From the NCBI GenBank assembly GCA_947579605.1, contig OX388316.1, positions 15,875,290 to 15,939,289 on the forward strand: a DNA stretch of 64,000 bases, read 5' to 3'. The notes under the pieces were generated by a model. The model had not been told where the DNA came from. It did no database searches and saw only the letters and a program-made list of their open reading frames with translations. The position numbers were made by a program, and so were the translations under genes. This DNA is from Athripsodes cinereus. Lineage: Eukaryota; Arthropoda; Insecta; Trichoptera; Leptoceridae. Positions 26,757 through 38,111 of the stretch are shown piece by piece; the stretch's first letter is position 1; each line of letters opens with the position of its first letter.

Positions 26757-27875
26757 TAAATGAACAAAAATAAATGAATATTTATTGCCAGAAACAAATA
26801 ATCAATGATTGAAAACTAAATTTTCACGAAGTTGGCTTATTAGGTAAGAATTTTTTCCGACCAACCCGATAAATGAGAACATATTGTTTGAATTATCTTA
26901 TCAATTAATAAATACACACGATAACAATAACCATTATCTAGGTAAGTACGCTGAAGGCTTTAAGAGACTTATGTCGATAAAATAGATGCATAAAACAGTA
27001 TGATCAAGAAACGCGACCAGCATCAACGATCAGGTGAATTTTGGGAAGTAATAAGGTTGAACAATGAAAATTTATAATAATTCAACATATTACGCCAAGG
27101 AATCATCTTGAGCTAAAAAGAGATATAGAACAAAACAGCTATTTTTATTTTTATTTTTGTTCTCTGATGTATTTATTTTATCTCGTTAGACGAATATACG
27201 TCTTCCACCTGGTGTCCCTTGTCATATTTACATCATCGCTTCATATTTTCAGCTATTTCTCTTCTATTATTGTTGTTACACCCTATACCTACACTTTTGA
27301 TATTTTTTTATTAAGTTTTTAATGGTTATACAATCTTTAATTATATTGAATTAATGATAACAAAGTAATACATTTTCCATGAATTCTGTTATCATTTGTT
27401 ACCTACTTTACAATAAATTAATTAGCAACATTTAAAGATAGTAATTAGTGATAACTGATAACACAGGTCTACAATGAAAAAAATTGTTTCAATATTTCTT
27501 AGTGATTCTTATGTGTTCTGTTGCGTAGATTACTGGAAAAATAGTGAAAAAGTTCAATCACCCTCCGTTTACCCACAGATCACATATTGAATTTTTACTT
27601 TAAAGATTATTTTAGCTTAGTACTACCTACTTTAAGTCCAAAACAATAATTTTATATTACAATATTTAGTCAAATAAGTTAACTTACTAATGTACATAAT
27701 TAGTCTAAATTTTGGTTTGAACAAAAAACAGCCTTTATTGTAAAAAAAAATTACAGTACCATAGAAAAATCCGGTTCATACTAGATTTACCGCCATTCCA
27801 CTTTTCCTCTCAGTATGGATGAAACCTCTCTGAACAGTTTCTTTGTTGAAGTGAAATTTAGTTATGCGTTTAAAA

Positions 27876-28816
27876 ATGGCTTCTAGAGGTTGTATCAACT
27901 CCCCTGATTGTTTTTGTAATATTTGTGGGACTTATACTGTCAAAAAGCAACAGAGAAACATTTCTGATTTTGCTAAAAAGATATTTTTAACAACTATTAC
28001 TTTACCTACTTTGGTGTGAAACTGGCGGATCAAGACGAAACGTGGGCTGCTCACAAAGTGTGTTATGTGTGTGTAGAGACAATGGTTTCAAGGTAAGAAG
28101 AAATCATTTCGTTTTATAACACCTATGATTTGTTATAAGAACCTTGAATTGGTCCATAACAAGATTAATTACTCTGATCATAAGTGGATCATTTGTGAGA
28201 TCTGTAAGTGATCCCTACGTTACTAGGCCTACAGAGTGGCTACACAAAGTTCCCCTGGTTTCTCTGTGAATGGGATAGTCGTGACCCTAAACAACATTAT
28301 GTTAAAAAAGAATGGCCAGTACGAAGAAATTTGGTTCCTGGAGATAAAAAGGTTGAGAAGGTTGAGATATTTGTTGGGCCTAATATTAGGAAACTTACGA
28401 AGGATGAAACCTTCGAGTTGAAAATGGTAAGCCACGAAAGAAAAGCATGGAAGTCTTTTAAACAAGTGGTAACTGGCTCTTAAGGAAATAAAAAAGATTC
28501 GAACTATAGGAATATTGTTTTCGGTATGTTAAATAACTACAAACTGTTGGGCTGCAACACGAGTATTAAAGTGCATTGCCTTCATTCTCATCTGGACTAT
28601 TTTCCCGAAAATTTTGGAGCAGTGAGTGAAGAACAAGGAGAATGATTCCATCACGATATGAAAGAAATGGAACGCAGATATCAAGGACGCTGGAACATTA
28701 AAATGATGACTGACTACTGTTGGATGTTAACAAGAGAAAATCCTCAACTCTACAGCAGGCAAACTACAAAAAGAAGTTTTGAAGGAAAAAGAAAACGTTA
28801 CCACAAAGACTTGTAA
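27876..28816 (+). pseudogene. Broken copy of a repetitive arthropod ORF of unknown function
   Basis: Begins at an ATG with a cysteine-rich N-terminus (CINSPDCFCNICG). After a gap it reads LLGLQSGYTKFPWFLCEWDS, then HYVKKEWPVRRNLVPGDKK, IFVGPNIRKLTKDETFE, then LHSHLDYFPENFGAVSEEQG, MERRYQGRW and MMTDYCWML, ending KRSFEGKRKRYHKDL. I recognise this as a family of long uncharacterised proteins present in many copies in arthropod genomes, probably belonging to a mobile element; I cannot name it with certainty. Several stops and frame changes are present (after TLPTLV, after VVTGS, after EEQGE), and a large central part is missing relative to the family. AATAAATAA at about 28900 may be its old poly(A) signal. 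It cannot make a full protein. Confidence 0.75.
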
Positions 28817-28964
28817 TTGTGTTTTAGTAAAGCATTGACAACTTTTCTTCATCTTTTTTTATGATAAACCTGTGTTTAAAGTGTTTTAATATCACTGTTA
28901 ATAAATAATTGCTTTGGATTATTGATTTTATTTTTATCATATGTTTTTTTTTTTAAGTTAATAC

Positions 28965-29092
28965 TTTTGGGTTAGTTGGAAGACATCGCGCCTTTGCGAT
29001 AAACTCGCCCTCTGTATATTGATTTGAATGTATACCTTATATGTAATTGTTTTTTATCAATGTACAGAAAAAAATGAATAAATAAATATAAA
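28965..29092 (+). mobile_element. LINE 3' tail fragment
   Basis: GGGTTAGTTGGAAGACATCG, GCGATAAACTCGCCCTCTGT, then AATGTACAGAAAAAAATGAA and TAAATAAATA. Plus-strand representative of the B-type tail found five more times in the window. Confidence 0.65.
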
Positions 29093-30191
29093 GAATGGCT
29101 TTTTTATGACTTTGCCTTACGTGATGGAAAAAAACTAATACCATTTCTGAAATCAGCACCAAAAACTACATAAAAATCAGTTATCAAAACTAAAACAATT
29201 TTCAAAAATATTTTTTTTTGTAGACCTGTGTAATCCATGAACATAATACAAAAAGAGTGTAAGTATTTTTATAATAATTTTATATCCACACTAAGTCACA
29301 ATATGCCATTGTTATAATATTAAATGATTACCAAAAAAAAATCAATAAATATCGGCATGATTAAATAAAATAGATCATTACACGTCTGAATTTATATTTA
29401 TTTATCCAACTCAGGTAGATTAGCAGGATCAGGCAGGTTCTCAAAATATTTGATTATGTAAAAATTTAAACATTGCGGGATACTTATTGAAATCTGCATT
29501 TTTTTCTAGAAAAATAAAAGTATGAATAGTTATGTATATATTCAAATAAATTTATGTATATTCCTTCCATCACGGCATTTCACAAAAATGGGGTGACCAA
29601 GAGACTCACCACAACTGTAAATTGCACCCTCCATGCCAATAAAAAAAACGAGACACAAGGACAATCGGAAACTTACAGAGTTGGAATCCAAATACAAAAT
29701 GCATCACAAAGAAATGAAGATCTGATTTCAATACCATTTGTCTCATTTGTCAGATCCGATTTTATTTCGGAAGAACAATGTGGTTTTTATTAATCGGTTG
29801 TTTTTATTACTAGTAATCTGCGGTCAGTCGGACGTCATTAGGATGATGATAAGTGGAATGTTAAACCTTATGACGTGTGACAAGGGTTCATACATTACCA
29901 CTGTCAATTCATACGGGCGATAAGACTGTCACAAAGGGTGATAGTCCGGTATAAGGGTTCTTAAGCTAGTGATGATAAAGTTACATCGACAACACAATAT
30001 TAATATACCCAGGTACTGTAATTTTGATCCGATGTTCACATTTTTATTGCATATTTATAAACGAATGCATTATTCTATTGCATATTTATAAACGAATGCA
30101 TTACATATTACCTTGAGGAAATGTCTTCTAGTAAGCCTAATGAAATGGCTGATAACAATAGTTCCGTGGAGTCTCTATTAAAGAATAGGCC
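29093..30191. other. Mostly gene-free; one family A copy
   Basis: Only a family A repeat (29565-29660, listed separately) is recognised. Short frames around 29554-29923 overlap that repeat and are not called genes. A direct repeat of CTATTGCATATTTATAAACG, loosely, occurs near 30045-30100. Confidence 0.5.
29565..29660 (+). repeat. Interspersed repeat, family A
   Basis: CCATCACGGCATTTCACAAA, GGGGTGACCAAGAGACTCAC, then CTCCATGCCAATAAAAAAAA. Confidence 0.6.
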
Positions 30192-30342
30192 GAGCCCGTA
30201 GACAATTTGTACTTGGCGATCGCCTACAAACGAATTTTCGTCAATAACTGCAACAATAACGCATAATTATACGGTACGTGTAGGTAGATTGTCGAAAAGT
30301 TCGCCAGTAGACGATCGCTAAGTACAAATTGTCTACGGGCTC
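30192..30342. mobile_element. Short MITE with about 35-bp inverted ends
   Basis: Left end GAGCCCGTAGACAATTTGTA, then CTTGGCGATCG. The right end is its inverse with one or two changes (CGATCGCTAAG, then TACAAATTGTCTACGGGCTC). The interior is AT-rich with no ORF. The tip resembles that of the element at 35709 (CCAGGGCCCGTAG). Confidence 0.75.
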
Positions 30343-30469
30343 TGGCTCTCTTTTCTGTAAGTTCTCAAGTGGCATGCAAAAGACAGGCATTCGTGAAACA
30401 TCACGTACCTATAATAAATCTAACATCTTCAATTCAGCGATGAGATACATCCACCATCCTGAATGTCTT

Positions 30470-30557
30470 CTATTGACATGTAGAGGACAGCTTGGACGTT
30501 TATTATATGCAATTAATCTGCTGGTCATCTCAATTGTGGGAAATGCCGTAATGGTAG
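30470..30557 (-). repeat. Interspersed repeat, family A
   Basis: Inverse copy ending TTGTGGGAAATGCCGTAATG, next to the hAT-like end at 30562. Confidence 0.6.
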
Positions 30558-30561
30558 AGAT

Positions 30562-30680
30562 TAGTGATGTAACGAATATTCGTATTCGCATATTTCAAAG
30601 TATTCGCATTCGTATTCGCAAAAAAATATGCGAATGTTTTGCGAATATTATTTCGGTAATAAAGTATCGGATATTCTGTT
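30562..30680. mobile_element. hAT-like terminus, truncated
   Basis: AGTGATGTAACGAATATTCG followed by repeated TATTCGCA/GCGAATA words, including short internal palindromes, is a terminal pattern seen in insect hAT elements. No partner end was found nearby, so the element is truncated or broken. Confidence 0.45.
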
Positions 30681-31474
30681 AAAGTACCGGATAATTACTC
30701 GGTACATTGTAGAAAAAGGTACTACAAAAAATATTCTTTAAGAAAACCGAGGAGTTTTGAAATATTTAAAATTCCTATTCTTTGGTTACTGCAATTGCTT
30801 GTAGAACGATAGTTAAAAATAAAAATAAATTAGGGTTATTTAGAAATCTCGATAAAACACGTTTGATTTAAATTTTGACTACAAGACTCATTTTGACTAC
30901 AATAATTGTTGGAATTAAATAAGCAATGAGCACTTACAAACGAATAACTGAACGCCGATCTGCCACGTAAAAAGCACATCACTTGTTTTAAAAGCAGAAC
31001 TAAAGCCGCCTTTCACCAGTGCTGTTGAGATGGTTGAAGGATCGTAAAATGACGCCAAAGAAACAAATCATTCATTACAATCATCGTCAACAATTTATTT
31101 TATTTCAAATATTTACCGTTTTATCTAAATGATAAAAGTTTTATACTCAAAGGAAATTAGATTTATAGGGCGATGACTTTGATAACACTGAAAACAATAT
31201 CGAATGAAAATATTTACAAAAAGATTAAACTCCGTAGTAAATATTTTTTTAATAGATTTTAAAGATACTTTAACTAGTACAAAGACTGACAAATATAAAA
31301 ACTGTCAATAAAAATTGTAATCAGTAACTTTGTTTTGAAGTTGTCGTAAAGCACATCAATCAAGTCGAATTTTATCAAAAAAATAACAATTCGACTCGGT
31401 TGTAAATGGCGCAAGCCATACCTATATTTGGTTTAAAAAAAACAATTTCTGACATTCTATGTATTGCTCTATAC
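30681..31474. other. Gene-free stretch
   Basis: No gene or nameable repeat seen. Confidence 0.5.
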
Positions 31475-31522
31475 TATATCATCACGGCATACCCCTCAAG
31501 TGGGGTTAGCCATCAAACTAAT
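31475..31522 (+). repeat. Family A repeat, left part, interrupted by a transposon
   Basis: ATCACGGCATACCCCTCAAG, GGGGTTAGCCATCAAACTAAT. The copy stops where the inverted end at 31523 begins. What follows the right end at 33542 (TAATGTATTATGTTTC) fits the continuation of the repeat. Confidence 0.5.
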
Positions 31523-31869
31523 CGTCGGTCTAACTTGTAAACCTCATATATTCAAATTTACATTTTTTACATGAGAAGGTTAAAACTATTTATTATTAAA
31601 ATGGGGAGGAATTTTTAAATTTTAACAATTACATTTAATAATTATTTTCCATTGCGTATGATTTGTATTAAAAAAAATCAAAAATATAAATGCGTCCATA
31701 CTTTTTTTTCAATAATTTGGATTTAAGAGTTTTTCACTCTTAACTCTCTAGTACTGGAACGGGATTTATTAGTTTTACAAAGAGTATTAGTATGGGAAAA
31801 CAAGAACATCAAAGTGAAACAAGAACTTAATTTATAATTTTAAGGTGACAAATATTATTTTTTTATATA

Positions 31870-32040
31870 TATACATACATGCATACCATCACGCCGCTTC
31901 CCTCGCGGGGTAGGCAGAAAGGATCGAACGCCACTTCCTTCTATCCTTGCATACATCTTTCGCTTCCGTCACTGTCATACAATTCCTCATGCATGCTCTC
32001 CTGTTCAATGTGCTCAACACATGAACGTCCTACCAGCCTA
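31870..32040 (-). mobile_element. RTE-like LINE, 3' end fragment
   Basis: The minus strand reads RACMRNCMTVTEAKDVCKD, then RRKWRSILSAYPAREA and a stop, followed by a short ATAC/TATA tail. It is the same conserved tail as at 2488-2826. Confidence 0.7.
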
Positions 32041-32875
32041 TAATCTATTTTAATGTGATAAATTGTTATAGTAAGTTCAAAAATCCTTCGGTAATATCCT
32101 TTTCAACTCGTCATACTTTCTCCGACATTAATGAGGCTATGATACAACATTTGTGGTAGAATTGCTCAGGTATCTGGAATCATAATTTGTATTTTATTAT
32201 ACCATTCAAATTACTGAATCCTCAACTTTTCTCCCCAGGTCTAAAGTTTTCGAGAAATGAGCACTGTCGATTATTTAAAATTTGTCAAAACTCGAAAATT
32301 CTACACTGGACGTCTCAAATTTTTACATTCAAACTTGCACATATTTATAAATTCTGCTGGCACATTTATATCCCTGGAAAACCATATTTTGTGAAATGGT
32401 CAAATCGTGAAAACAAAAATAATTGCCTTTGTAGTAGGTATAGGTTTGAGAAATTTAATTTTGAGCTGAATCTCGAAATAATAACACTGCTCGCAAATAT
32501 GGACACATGTCGTTTAGTTTGAAAAAAGATATGTTTTCCTTTTCTCAAGACTTTGTAAAACTTAAATTGAAATAGCTGAACCATTTTTTTTATTAAAAAA
32601 TAATACCTTAATGTGACTTAGAACGCCATTCAGGAAAGAGATAAGGTTCTGATGAAGTAGCTCTACACACAAATTAATGTTGAGAAATTTTGGAAACTTC
32701 AAAATTCCTAAAATTATCTTTCCGATTTTTGACCGATCATTCCCCTATTCCGAGTGTGTTCAATACATTATTTTGCACACTACATAATATAATGTTGTCT
32801 TCATTTTTAGGAAGATAATTAAAAAATGCACATAATATTATATCTATGTGAATTCTCTTGCGAATATTATCTGTT

Positions 32876-33025
32876 TTATTTATTTATTTATTTATTTTAT
32901 TCTTCACTATACATTGTTTACAATAATACAAATTAACATAGAAAATATCATTTATACAATTCAATGTACAGAGGGCGAGTTTATCACTAAAATGCGATGT
33001 CTTCCAACTAACCCGATTTTACTGA
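32876..33025 (-). mobile_element. LINE 3' tail fragment (B type)
   Basis: Inverse tail: TTATTTATTTATTTATTTTA, TTCTTCACTATACATTG, then AGAGGGCGAGTTTATCACTA and TTCCAACTAACCCG. Confidence 0.65.
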
Positions 33026-33597
33026 CTTAACCATCATGTTTATAAAAGTCTTCTTTTGGCCCCAGTTAGTTGACCAAAAATCAGCAAACTTCTCCGCTCA
33101 TCGTCATCTAACGTTGCAAATTTCAAAGTTCCTTTCTTTGTTAATTGATATTTGCATCTATTTTTAATTAATCTCTTATTTCCTGGTATTTTTTTTTCAA
33201 AATACTGATTATTCTCATTCAACTCTCTCTAAAAAAAAACAACACCGAAACTTCTGAATATGGTCGAATCACAATACAAAGAAATTTATACCAGGCGGCA
33301 ACACTCAACCAATATCTGTCGTACAAAAGGCGCGTAAATTGGGATTTGAGAGGTTTGCAAATTATATTGTTCTATGGACTGGATTTGCGTGTTTTTTTGA
33401 TGACCATTTTTTTAAACAATTTCAATAATTTGAAAATAAAAGTTTCACACAGTGGTGAGGAATAAACTGTACATTTGATTGGTATCAAAAAGTCACTTTT
33501 GGCCAAATCGGGATTTACGTGGTTTACAAGTTAGACCGACGTAATGTATTATGTTTCTTTTTAAAAATAATATACGTGGGCACTTGTTTTTTAAAAT

Positions 33598-33745
33598 ATT
33601 TTTATTTATTTATTTATTTATTTTATTCTTCTTGCACATCATCATTCATATAACAAATAAAATAAAGCAATATACACAGGAAAAAATGTGATGATGTGCA
33701 GTGGCGAGATTATCACTATATAGTGATTTCTTCCATCTAACCACT
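33598..33745 (-). mobile_element. LINE 3' tail fragment (B type)
   Basis: TTTATTTATTTATTTATTTA and TTCTTCTTGCACATCATC, then GGCGAGATTATCACTATATA and TTCTTCCATCTAACC. The inner GCACATCATC/GATGATGTGC words form an inverted pair. Confidence 0.6.
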
Positions 33746-33829
33746 TACTAAAAATATGTTACTTAGACATTAGTTTATCATTCCATGTATAAAAGTCTAG
33801 CTCAAAATTGTCAATAATTAAAAGGTAAG

Positions 33830-33895
33830 TTTATTCTACTATTGTTTATATAATATATTGTTTATTCAGTACTATTTAAACAATAGTAGAATAAA
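33830..33895. repeat. Perfect 19-bp hairpin
   Basis: TTTATTCTACTATTGTTTA and its exact inverse are separated by 28 bases. It may be a very short MITE or a precursor-like hairpin; no gene is linked to it. Confidence 0.65.
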
Positions 33896-35590
33896 ACGTC
33901 TGTTTTATTTATTTGCATTATACCTATACAACATCTAAATATTCATATTTGATCACAAATAATACTACTTTGTCACATGGTCCTGGTTGACAGACTGCTT
34001 TTTAAAAAACATAATAATTCCTTTGTCAACGACATCAGAAGGTAGGGAATGTCGCGAAAAGTGGTTATTTAATTGGGCTAGTACCTATGAATGGAAAAAA
34101 ACTCTCTTCCAATTGCATTAAATAAAAAGAAGACTTTACGTAGGTACGTTTAAAATCAACAATGAGGTAAATACAAGCATGCCGCGATAGTGAAAATGTA
34201 TAGGAAAATTATGATTAAACTAATCTTATTACACAAGATTTTCCACCAACAATAATAGTTTAATAATCTAAATAGCCACATTTTAATCAAATAATAGGAA
34301 AAGATCTTTAAATTACGGACAATCGATACATCAAAACGAATATAAGTTAAGCGTATAACGTATTCTTATTATATGACATGTAGGTATATAGATAACATGT
34401 AGATATAAAAATATGTAATATAATATAATATAATACACACACAAGACTTCTAGATGTGAATGACACGGCTGACAAGTTTGTATGATTGATTTACTAGAAA
34501 ACTATCAATCGATGTGAACCTATTATAAACTTTATTAATATTATGTTGTATGAGCTCTAACCCAGAACCTAGTAGTTTGGCTATGTTAATGGGGGATTAC
34601 CAACACTATTCAAAAACGGAACTTTGAATCTTAATTGTGCTTATTTATTTACTTTTTTTATTTTCTGTACATTGCTGTTATATAAATATGAATTAACACA
34701 ATTCAATTTACCGAGGACGAGTTTATCGCATTGCAGAGATTTCTCACAACTGACCCATAAATTAATAAATATATACATAGAAAATATCTTGCTGGAAGAA
34801 GAAATTGTTATTTATTAAAAAAAAATAAGATCAAAGTTAAAACGTATAAACACAAATATTTATGTACCGAGACATTTAACACTTAAACCATCATTGATAA
34901 TTTGCGGCAATATTGTCTATGAACAGGTAAACAATATTATCAGAAATATGGAATGTTTTGTTTGTAAACAAATTGTTGATGTACCTACCTACTGCAATAC
35001 GTATTCAGGTACATACGCACCTAGTAAGAACAATATTAATAAGTAAACACTTCAGATATGTAAATAAACAACTATTAATGCGATGTTATTGATCTAAATT
35101 TAGAATATTATTGTTATCTTGTTTACAAAGATTTTACATTAACATTAATACCCAGGATTTCACGTGCTATTTTTTAATGTGGTATTTTCTATACATTTTT
35201 TTTAAAACCGGAGAGCAAATCTCTATCATGTACAGCGACTTCTGTCAATATACAGTACTTATTAATCATGGCATACCCGTCATAATTGCACGGATAAAGA
35301 AATATTAGTTTAGTTTGGCTTTAAAATATATCTGAAACTAAAAATGTGCGTTCCTGTTAAATACACAAACGTACAAACCGACTAAAGAATTGATAGACAT
35401 ATAATGTGATTTTAGTTGGCGCCATGCAGGCTATAGTGCATATAATAATATACCTATAAAAGAAATTAAAATATTATTTTCATCAATTAGAGATATCGAT
35501 GAGAAAGATAAGTTTTTTAAACTTTATCGGTTATGATATCATATTTTGTTTATGAAATATTCGAGTCTCCGTGATACGGGAAAGACTATA
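33896..35590. other. Gene-free stretch
   Basis: Apart from the LINE tail at 34636-34758 I see nothing nameable. Microsatellite-like TATAA runs occur near 34410-34435. Confidence 0.5.
34636..34758 (-). mobile_element. LINE 3' tail fragment (B type)
   Basis: GCTTATTTATTTACTTTTTT, CTGTACATTGCTG, then CCGAGGACGAGTTTATCGCA and TTTCTCACAACTGACCC. Confidence 0.55.
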
Positions 35591-35592
35591 GA

Positions 35593-35708
35593 CCAGGGTA
35601 CCTAAACAAATTGCATTTTTTCGATTGACTACAAACGTACTTTTCGTTATAGTTACATATTAGTATAATGTTATGGTACATTCTCAAAAAGTTCGTTTGT
35701 AGTCGAAC
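35593..35708. repeat. Imperfect fold-back next to a MITE
   Basis: TCGATTGACTACAAACGTAC (about 35631) faces the inverse GTTCGTTTGTAGTCGAAC (about 35690-35707). The left tip CCAGGGTACC resembles the CCAGGGCCC tip of the neighbouring MITE. It may be a diverged relative of that MITE. Confidence 0.45.
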
Positions 35709-35927
35709 CCAGGGCCCGTAGTCAAAACACATTTTAGCGTTATGCTTTCGTTACGTATTCCTTTCGTTTTCATTTGAATATAGATGACGTTACGAGAGAG
35801 TGGCAATTTTCGTAGGTATTGTGTGTTTTAGCTACGAAAATTGACACTTTCTCGCAACGTCGTCTATATTCGAACGAAAACAAAACGAAAACCTAACGCT
35901 AAACTGTGTTTTGGCTATGGGCCCTGG
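35709..35927. mobile_element. Fold-back MITE of 219 bp
   Basis: The arms run almost tip to centre. The left starts CCAGGGCCCGTAGTCAAAAC and the right, inverted, starts CCAGGGCCCATAGCCAAAAC. Both continue through TTTAGCGTTA, a TTTCGTTTTC-type block, GAATATAGA, GACGTT and TTTTCGTAG. The centre lies near 35815-35830. There is no ORF. Confidence 0.8.
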
Positions 35928-36766
35928 ACTGAATTGTTATCAAATTCTAAAGGATGGACGCGTAAAGTTTATTGTAAAATTCAACAGATTATCAAAATGA
36001 TACATTTTATTTATTCAGTTTATTCATGCTGTGCTGTCCGATACACTTGGTAATTTTTAAAATAATTATCTAATGGTGACAAGAATAATAATAATACATT
36101 TGGGAACTATTTCAACGTTTATAATAAATACTATCTCACTATTTAAATATCAGACTATGATGTCTTAATTCATTAAACTGGCGCTTGATCACTCTGACTT
36201 TACACAGATAAAAATAAAAGCATTTTTATAAAGATGCCGATGACTGACACGAAAAGAGATACCAAGTGAAGTTTAAAAAACAACGACTTGAATAGGTACG
36301 TATGTAGACAATTGATTAAAAAAATAAACAGGCATTTTACAAGAATCATCCGATATTAGAATCATTAATATTGTAAGTGGGTCATTGTGTAGTCTTTTTT
36401 GCTTACTTTTATTCTTTTTTTTTATTTATATATTTTTAGAATGGACTTACCCTGATAATAAAATTTTACTTAATAAAAATGGTACTGATTGGATCCTCCT
36501 AATCTCTCGATTTTTCACCTCATTTATCCATGAAATAAATACAAAGTTTATTATGAAATATTGACAAAATAATTACCTTCTTAATAAAGTTACGAGGCAT
36601 GCCTTTTAAGTTCTGTCGTTTCCATATTTCCCGGCAATTTTGAATTAGGAACTGTTCTATATTCGAATGTGTTTAAATTTTGAATCTCAAAACAGTTGAA
36701 AGTATTAGGATAAATGCTATTGTTTAGTCACAGCGTCGACTGGAATCTGTCAGGTTACGTACGAAA

Positions 36767-38106
36767 ATGAATCTTTCTAAGGAAAATGTTCGTGCAATAA
36801 TTTTCTACAACTTTAGAAGAGGCCTGACACGGCTTCAGTGTTTTGCAGAGCTAACATCTGTGTTCAGTGATGAAGCCCCATGTCTGCGGACTGTCGAACG
36901 CTGGTATTTAGAATTCCAGCGTGGACATACTAGTGTTAGTGACAAATCTCGCGAAGGACGCCCAAAATCCGCCTTCACTGAAGATAACATCATTGCTGTG
37001 AGACAACTAATTCTCGAAGATCGTCATGTGACGTATCGAGAGATAGAGGCTCTATTAGGCATCTCAGGGACAACCATTCAGAAGATCTTGCATGAAGCGC
37101 TTGGTGTGAGAAAGCTAGTTTGCCGTTGGATACTGCATCTGCTTTCCGACGATCACAAGTCGACCCGCGTCAGATGGTGTAAGAAAACTCTGGAAAGGTT
37201 CAACCGAGGAGAGTCAAATCACGTCTACGACATCATCAGTGGTGACGAATCTTGGATCTATGCCTACGATCCTGATTCCAAACAACAATCTACAATCTGG
37301 GTCTTTCAAGACGAGCCAAAGCCGACTAAAGTTGTTCGTTCTCAAAGCACTTCAAAGAAGATGGTGGCCACGTTCGTTGGAAAAACCGGCCATGTTGCGA
37401 CTATTGCACTTGAAGATCGTAGAACGGTTAACACAGAGTGGTATACCATAGTTTGTTTACCACAAGTCATCGCCGAACTTCGAAAATCTAACTCATAGCG
37501 ACGCATCATCCTGCACCACGACAACGCAAGCTCACACAGCGCTCGGCAAACAATTGAGTATTTGAAGCAGGAAAAAGTAGAAATTCTTGACCATCCTCCA
37601 TACAGTACTGACCTAAGCCCTAATGATTTCTTTACATTTCCTAAAATTAAGAAAAGTCTTCGTGGTCAAAGGTTCCAGTCCGGTGAAGAAGCAGTCGACG
37701 CTTTCAAGTCAGCCATTTTGAACACCCCCACTTTAGAGTGGAATAAATGTTATAATAACAATAATTATAATAATAATTGTTATGTGGTTATTGACTTCTT
37801 TCATTTTGATTTATTGAATAATTTTAAAATTTATAATGCATCTATTGATTTTATAATGATATTTTTTTTATTTTATTTCTTTTGTTTATTATTTCAATTG
37901 TTATTATAGTATTCCCTGATTACTGTTTGATCTTCGACACTATAAATTATTTAATATATTGTTATGTCATTGTTGTGTCTACATATGTATTTTGTTAACA
38001 TGTAAAAGGCTTGTTGCCGTGTATGTTTAAATAAATAAATAAATAACTGGTATGAGCGAATGGAAAAGTGTATTAAGCTACGTGGTGAATACTTTGAAAA
38101 ACAATA
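36767..38106 (+). pseudogene. Mariner transposase, broken by one stop and one insertion
   Basis: The ATG follows a clean upstream leader. N-terminal helix-turn-helix region: NVRAIIFYNFRRGLTRLQCF and later TYREIEALLGISGTTIQKIL. First catalytic Asp in SGDESWIYAYD; second in ILHHDNASSHS; third in STDLSPNDFF. The last two are separated by 34 residues, giving the mariner DD34D signature. The reading frame is intact for 243 residues, then a TAG at 37496-37498 interrupts it just before RRIILHHDN. The frame continues unchanged to EWNKC near 37750, where about 290 bp of LINE sequence is inserted. The last block, NWYERMEKCIKLRGEYF, resumes at about 38045 and ends TAA at 38104-38106. All catalytic Asp residues survive, so inactivation looks recent. 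Confidence 0.9.
37757..38045 (+). mobile_element. LINE 3' tail inserted in the mariner transposase
   Basis: T-rich sequence ending GGCTTGTTGCCGTGTATG and a TAAATAAATAAATAAATAA tail separates WNKC from NWYERM of the transposase. The tail marks it as a 5'-truncated CR1/Jockey-type LINE copy. The exact left border and target duplication are uncertain. Confidence 0.65.
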
Positions 38107-38111
38107 AAAAG

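Larger units (their letters stand above)
20640..27875. other. Gene-free stretch, probably LSD1 intron in part
   Basis: No exon or ORF is supported apart from the short repeats listed separately. Some upstream LSD1 exons could hide here as short coding blocks, but I found none matching the amine oxidase or tower region. A GC-richer patch at about 22680-22860 (with CTCCTCCAGGAGGCGCG) and the hairpin GGGGTGG/CCACCCC at about 26032-26060 stand out from the AT-rich background. The frame at 26247-26516 is not recognised. Confidence 0.5.
31523..33541. mobile_element. Candidate DNA transposon with 21-bp perfect inverted ends
   Basis: The 21-bp end at 31523-31543 (CGTCGGTCTAACTTGTAAAC plus C) recurs exactly inverted at 33521-33541. 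TAAT flanks both sides (31519-31522 and 33542-33545), suggesting a 4-bp target duplication. The inside is non-coding apart from an RTE tail (31870-32040) and a LINE tail (32876-33020) that inserted later. The class is not clear from the ends. The two matches could in principle be separate copies of one terminal repeat, but the matching flanks favour a single element. Confidence 0.55.
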
